In this document: piece after piece, positions 61,222 to 64,000 of the stretch
Numbering within the stretch: position 1 is the first letter of the stretch
How the letters are laid out: every line of letters starts with the position of its first letter
Origin: Haloferax marisrubri
GTDB taxonomy: Archaea; Halobacteriota; Halobacteria; Halobacteriales; Haloferacaceae
Direction of reading: 5' to 3'
Length of the DNA: 64,000 nt
Assembly: GCF_001469875.2 (NCBI RefSeq)
Contig: NZ_LOPW02000010.1
Location: 195,942 to 259,941, forward strand
The notes under the pieces: generated by a model
Told to the model about the DNA's origin: nothing
The model's input: the letters and a program-made list of their open reading frames with translations, nothing else
The model's database searches: none
Program-made: the position numbers and the translations under genes

Positions 61222-63225
61222 ATGCGACGCACACTCGCAGTGTTGATGACACTCGTCGTGGTCGTCGGGGGCATCCCGGCGGCCGCAGCGGCACAACAGG
61301 AGACCGCGTCCGTCTCCTTCGAAAACCAAGCGACGGGCGGGACGACCGTGACCGTCGACTCCGTCACGCTCCCCGAGGGCGGCTTCGTGACGATTCACGA
61401 CGCCTCCGTCACGGACGGCAACGTCCTCGGGAGCGTCGTCGGCTCGTCGATGTACCTCGACGCCGGCACGCACGAGAACGTGACCGTCCACCTCGACGAA
61501 CCGGTCGGCGAGTCCGGCACGTTCGTCGCCATGCCCCACATGGACTCCGACGGCGACCGCGTCTACTCGTTCGTCGCGGCCAACGGCGAGGCGGACGGCC
61601 CGTACACGGCTGACGGCGGCGCCGTCGTCGACACCGCGATGGTCAACGCGAGCGCGACCGTCTCGATGTCCGACCAGCCCACGACCGGCGACTCGGTCGT
61701 GGTCGACCGCGTCGAACTCTCGCAGGGCGGCTTCGTGACGATTCACGACGGCACCGTCACCGAGGGCGCGGTGTTCGAGAGCATCCGCGGCACCTCGGCG
61801 TACCTGCCCGCCGGCGTCCACGAGAACGTCCGCGTCGAACTGGACGCGCCCGTGACCGAGAACACGACGCTCGTCCCGATGGCGCACATGGACACCGACG
61901 GTGACGAGATGTACACCTTCCCCGAGTCGGAAGGCGAGACCGACGGCCCGTACACGGCTGACGGCAGCGCCGTCGTCGACACCGCGATGGCCATGCCCTC
62001 CGACACCGCGAGCGTGAACTACACCGCGAAGGCCACCGGCGGCTACTCCGTCGTCGTCGACTCGGCGTACCTGCCCGAAGGCGGCTTCGTGACGGTTCAC
62101 GACGGCACCGTCACCGAAGGCGCGGTGTTCGAGAGCATCCGCGGCACCTCGATGTACCTCGAACCCGGCCTGCACCACGACGTGCGAGTCACGCTCGACT
62201 CGCCGCTGAACGAGACGACCACCGTCGTCCCGATGGCGCACGTCGACTCTGACGGCGACGAGACGTACACCTTCCCCGAGTCGGAAGGCGAGGCGGACGG
62301 TCCGTACACGGCTGACGGCAGCGCCGTCGTCGACAGCGGCAACGCGACCGTCTCCGCCAGCGTCGACTACACGATGAAGTCCTCGGACGGCGCGACCGTC
62401 GTGGTCGACCGGGTCGAACTCTCGCAGGGCGGCTTCGTGACGATTCACGACCCGTCGCTGTCGGGCGGCGCGGTGTTCGATAGCGTGGTCGGCACCTCGA
62501 TGTACCTGCCCGCCGGCGTCCACGAGGACGTCGAAGTCACCCTCGACGAGCCGATTCGCTCCTCGCAGGTGCTCACCCCCATGGCGCACATGGACACGAA
62601 CGACAACGAGGAATACGACTTCGTGACCAGCGAGGGCGAGGCCGACGGTCCCTTCACGGCTGACGGCGGCGCGGTCGTCGCCAGCGCCCACACCTCGGTC
62701 AACGCGGTCGTGACCGCGATGGACCAGTCCGGCGACGGCACGACCGTCACCGTCGAGTCCGTCACGCTCCACGACGGCGGCTTCGTGACGGTCCACGACG
62801 CGACGGTCACCGAGGGCCAGGTCTTCGAGAGCGTCCGCGGCACCTCCGCGTACCTCGAACCCGGCACCCACGAGAACGTCGAAATCACCCTCGACGCGCC
62901 GCTCGAAGAGTCCGGCACCATCGTCCCGATGGCGCACATGGACACCAACGGCAACGAGGCCTACGACTTCGTGACCGGTGAGGGCGAAAACGACGGGCCC
63001 TACGTCGCCGCGGGCGGCGCGGTCGTCACGACGGCCGACTACACGGTCGAAGGCACGATGACCGAGACGCCGACCGAGACGATGACCGACGAACCCACGA
63101 CCGAGATGACCGACGAGTCGATGGAGACGACGAGCGAGTCGTCCACCGAAGCGCCCGGCTTCGGGCTCGTCGTGGCCCTCGTCGCGCTCGTCGCGGCGGC
63201 GCTCGTCGCCGCCCGGCGTCGGTAA
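61222..63225 (+). CDS. DUF7282 five-repeat surface protein with PGF-CTERM tail
   Basis: 667 aa. Sec signal peptide (MRRTLAVLMTLVVVVGGIPA, then AAAAQQ). Five repeats of about 115 residues follow, each with LPEGGFVTIHDASVTDGNVL, a S-M/A-YL-x-AG-x-H-x-NVxV segment and a MAHMDTDGDxxYxF...DGPYTADGxAVV end. This is the DUF7282 pattern. A Thr/Glu stalk at about 610-640 precedes the PGF-CTERM signal EAPGFGLVVALVALVAAALV with an Arg tail, a substrate of archaeosortase A. The protein should end up lipid-anchored on the surface. The repeats are also clear at DNA level, about 350 bp apart. Confidence 0.88.
   Translation: MRRTLAVLMTLVVVVGGIPAAAAAQQETASVSFENQATGGTTVTVDSVTLPEGGFVTIHDASVTDGNVLGSVVGSSMYLDAGTHENVTVHLDEPVGESGTFVAMPHMDSDGDRVYSFVAANGEADGPYTADGGAVVDTAMVNASATVSMSDQPTTGDSVVVDRVELSQGGFVTIHDGTVTEGAVFESIRGTSAYLPAGVHENVRVELDAPVTENTTLVPMAHMDTDGDEMYTFPESEGETDGPYTADGSAVVDTAMAMPSDTASVNYTAKATGGYSVVVDSAYLPEGGFVTVHDGTVTEGAVFESIRGTSMYLEPGLHHDVRVTLDSPLNETTTVVPMAHVDSDGDETYTFPESEGEADGPYTADGSAVVDSGNATVSASVDYTMKSSDGATVVVDRVELSQGGFVTIHDPSLSGGAVFDSVVGTSMYLPAGVHEDVEVTLDEPIRSSQVLTPMAHMDTNDNEEYDFVTSEGEADGPFTADGGAVVASAHTSVNAVVTAMDQSGDGTTVTVESVTLHDGGFVTVHDATVTEGQVFESVRGTSAYLEPGTHENVEITLDAPLEESGTIVPMAHMDTNGNEAYDFVTGEGENDGPYVAAGGAVVTTADYTVEGTMTETPTETMTDEPTTEMTDESMETTSESSTEAPGFGLVVALVALVAAALVAARRR
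61378..63040 (+). repeat. Five ~350-bp coding repeats
   Basis: The repeat cores begin near 61378, 61726, 62080, 62428 and 62777 with ggcggcttcgtgacg, about 350 bp apart. Repeats 2 and 3 share the longest near-identical stretch (about 50 bp from the caccgtcaccga core), which suggests recent exchange between copies. Confidence 0.8.
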
Positions 63226-63360
63226 CCCCCCGCTGACGACGCACCGGCCCACCACCACACAGAGGCACCCTTTTTCGTACGCCGCGCGGGCCAAAAGCCA
63301 CCCCCGCGCGGCACGCGCCCCGCTTTGGGGTTATTTTACGCCGCCGAGCGTGAGCGCCGA

Positions 63361-63822
63361 CTATTCCGACGAACGCATCCGCGCCGCGTAGTCCCACGTA
63401 TGCAGCCGCTCGGGCCGAATCCGAATCATCACCTCGTCGCGCTCGGGCGAGAGCAATCGCTTCGCCAGTTCCGAGTCGGTGTCGCCGAGATACCGGGTGA
63501 TGAGTCGCCGCAGAACGTCCTTCTCCGCGTCGGGTTCGACGGTCGCGGTGCCCCGGCCGCGGACGCCCCGGTACGGCGGGTCGTTGGTCGAGATTTCGAA
63601 CGCCACGTCGTCGTGGGCGCGGAGGAACCGCACCACGTCGGCGTCGGCCGAAGTGGCACACCGGAGTTCGGTCGCCTCGGAGTCCCACTCGTACCACAGC
63701 GAGAGCATCCAGAGGTCGTCCGCCGGGGTGCGACACGAGAGCCGAACCGGGACGGTCGCGTCGGCGAGGAAGTCGTCGACGCGGTCGCGCGACCACGGGC
63801 CGGTGGGGTCGGAGGCGTCCAT
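63361..63822 (-). CDS. Pyridoxamine 5'-phosphate oxidase-like FMN-binding protein
   Basis: 153 aa from ATG at 63822 (MDASDPTGPWSRDRV). The split-barrel fold is suggested by VRLSCRTPADDLWMLSLWYE, WDSEATELRCATSADADVVR, HDDVAFEISTNDPPYRGVRG, RGTATVEPDAEKDVLRRLI and the final DEVMIRIRPERLHTWDY. The PYRGVRGRG segment is the classic flavin-proximal part of this family. It may bind FMN or F420; the reaction is unknown. An upstream in-frame codon at 63945 would add 41 unrelated residues. Confidence 0.82.
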   Translation of the reverse strand: MDASDPTGPWSRDRVDDFLADATVPVRLSCRTPADDLWMLSLWYEWDSEATELRCATSADADVVRFLRAHDDVAFEISTNDPPYRGVRGRGTATVEPDAEKDVLRRLITRYLGDTDSELAKRLLSPERDEVMIRIRPERLHTWDYAARMRSSE

Positions 63823-63919
63823 GGTGGTCGTTCGGGCGGGACGGGCTAAATTCGGTAGGCTCGGTGGAAGTAGAGCGGCGGAAGCGGTGACCTCGACCGC
63901 CGGTGAGTTCGCCGTGCCA

Positions 63920-63943
63920 CCAGACATAGAAGTGTCTGGACAC
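63920..63943. promoter_or_regulatory. Overlapping inverted repeats upstream of the last gene
   Basis: CCAGACA at 63920-63926 and TGTCTGG at 63933-63939 form a perfect 7-bp inverted repeat with a 6-bp spacer. GTGTC...GACAC at 63932-63943 forms a second, overlapping one with a 2-bp spacer. They end 11 bases before the ATG at 63955, where a repressor would cover the start of transcription. Confidence 0.5.
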
Positions 63944-63954
63944 AACTCCCTGTG

Positions 63955-64000
63955 ATGACGGACACAGACCTCGGTACGGCGGTAATCGTCTACGACGACC
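63955..64000 (+). CDS. Start of an unidentified gene (3' truncated)
   Basis: Fifteen residues are visible (MTDTDLGTAVIVYDD), open to the end of the window. The acidic, hydrophobic-beta start fits a haloarchaeal cytosolic protein. The family cannot be told from so little. It is divergent from the PPOX-like gene and preceded by overlapping inverted repeats. Confidence 0.5.
   Translation, partial: MTDTDLGTAVIVYDD

Overview
The window is a chromosomal stretch of an extreme halophilic archaeon, very probably Haloferax. The evidence is the high GC content, the acidic proteome, many leaderless genes with a TATA-like box about 25-30 nt before the start, Tat-type lipoprotein signals (RR motif plus lipobox), a PGF-CTERM tail, and haloarchaea-specific families (HalOD1, bacterio-opsin-activator HTH, DUF5809-5812, DUF7282). 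The gene set includes panB, the haloarchaeal aceA-aceB glyoxylate operon, secF-secD, trmY, pus10 and tgtA. I see no IS element, prophage or CRISPR array. Genome-core functions dominate, with a few accessory-looking islets.

Layout. 1-2040: the end of a membrane winged-helix regulator, a secreted coiled-coil protein, and initiation factor aIF1 (sui1). 2161-4116: minus-strand operon DUF5810, DUF5809, Nudix, rhodanese. 4377-8127: a HalOD1 protein and a 1080-aa Bat-like sensor-regulator. 8183-11534: rimI, aconitase, and dUTPase/dCTP deaminase. 11535-18662: proteasome ATPase panB, pyruvoyl arginine decarboxylase, histidine kinase, small membrane proteins, IF-2 and a PRC-barrel/NOB1 pair. 18708-25768: CPBP protease, DUF389 protein, pgi, and a three-gene ATGA-coupled cassette (CDP-alcohol phosphatidyltransferase, PHP hydrolase, VTT membrane protein). 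25883-34657: DUF5812, secF-secD, rnhB, pus10, EamA transporter, a lipoprotein and DUF4112. 34875-37457: a small coiled-coil gene plus aceA and aceB, each overlapping the next. 37807-44438: ABC transporter pair, SppA-like protease with a DUF4350 protein, ABC exporter, and trmY. 44523-45354: tRNA-Pro followed by a gene-free 760-bp region full of hairpins and tRNA 3'-end fragments, then two iron-box palindromes. 45355-57557: metal/siderophore-binding lipoprotein, a large Vps62-like lipoprotein, cspA, methyltransferase, transporters, cupin, and a chemotaxis-type transducer coupled to a small 3-TM protein. 57744-64000: tgtA (archaeosine), a wHTH plus small membrane protein, cysE, a five-repeat DUF7282 PGF-CTERM surface protein, a PPOX-like protein and the start of one more gene.

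Functional themes are translation and tRNA/rRNA modification (aIF1, IF-2, Pus10, TrmY, TgtA, NOB1, RimI), central carbon metabolism (aconitase and the glyoxylate shunt, Pgi), protein export and quality control (SecDF, PanB, SppA-like, CPBP), and sensing (Bat-like regulator, histidine kinase, transducer).

The most unusual signal is the region after tRNA-Pro. It holds at least six hairpins whose arms differ but covary. All share one inner design: a tandem GA/GA mismatch closing a short stem with a small loop, usually GNA or GNNA. Two of them sit exactly inside a partial copy of the tRNA 3' end. Other leads are the orphan iron box, the ATGA-coupled lipid cassette, the coupled small gene ahead of aceA, and the paired 3-TM sensory modules around tgtA.
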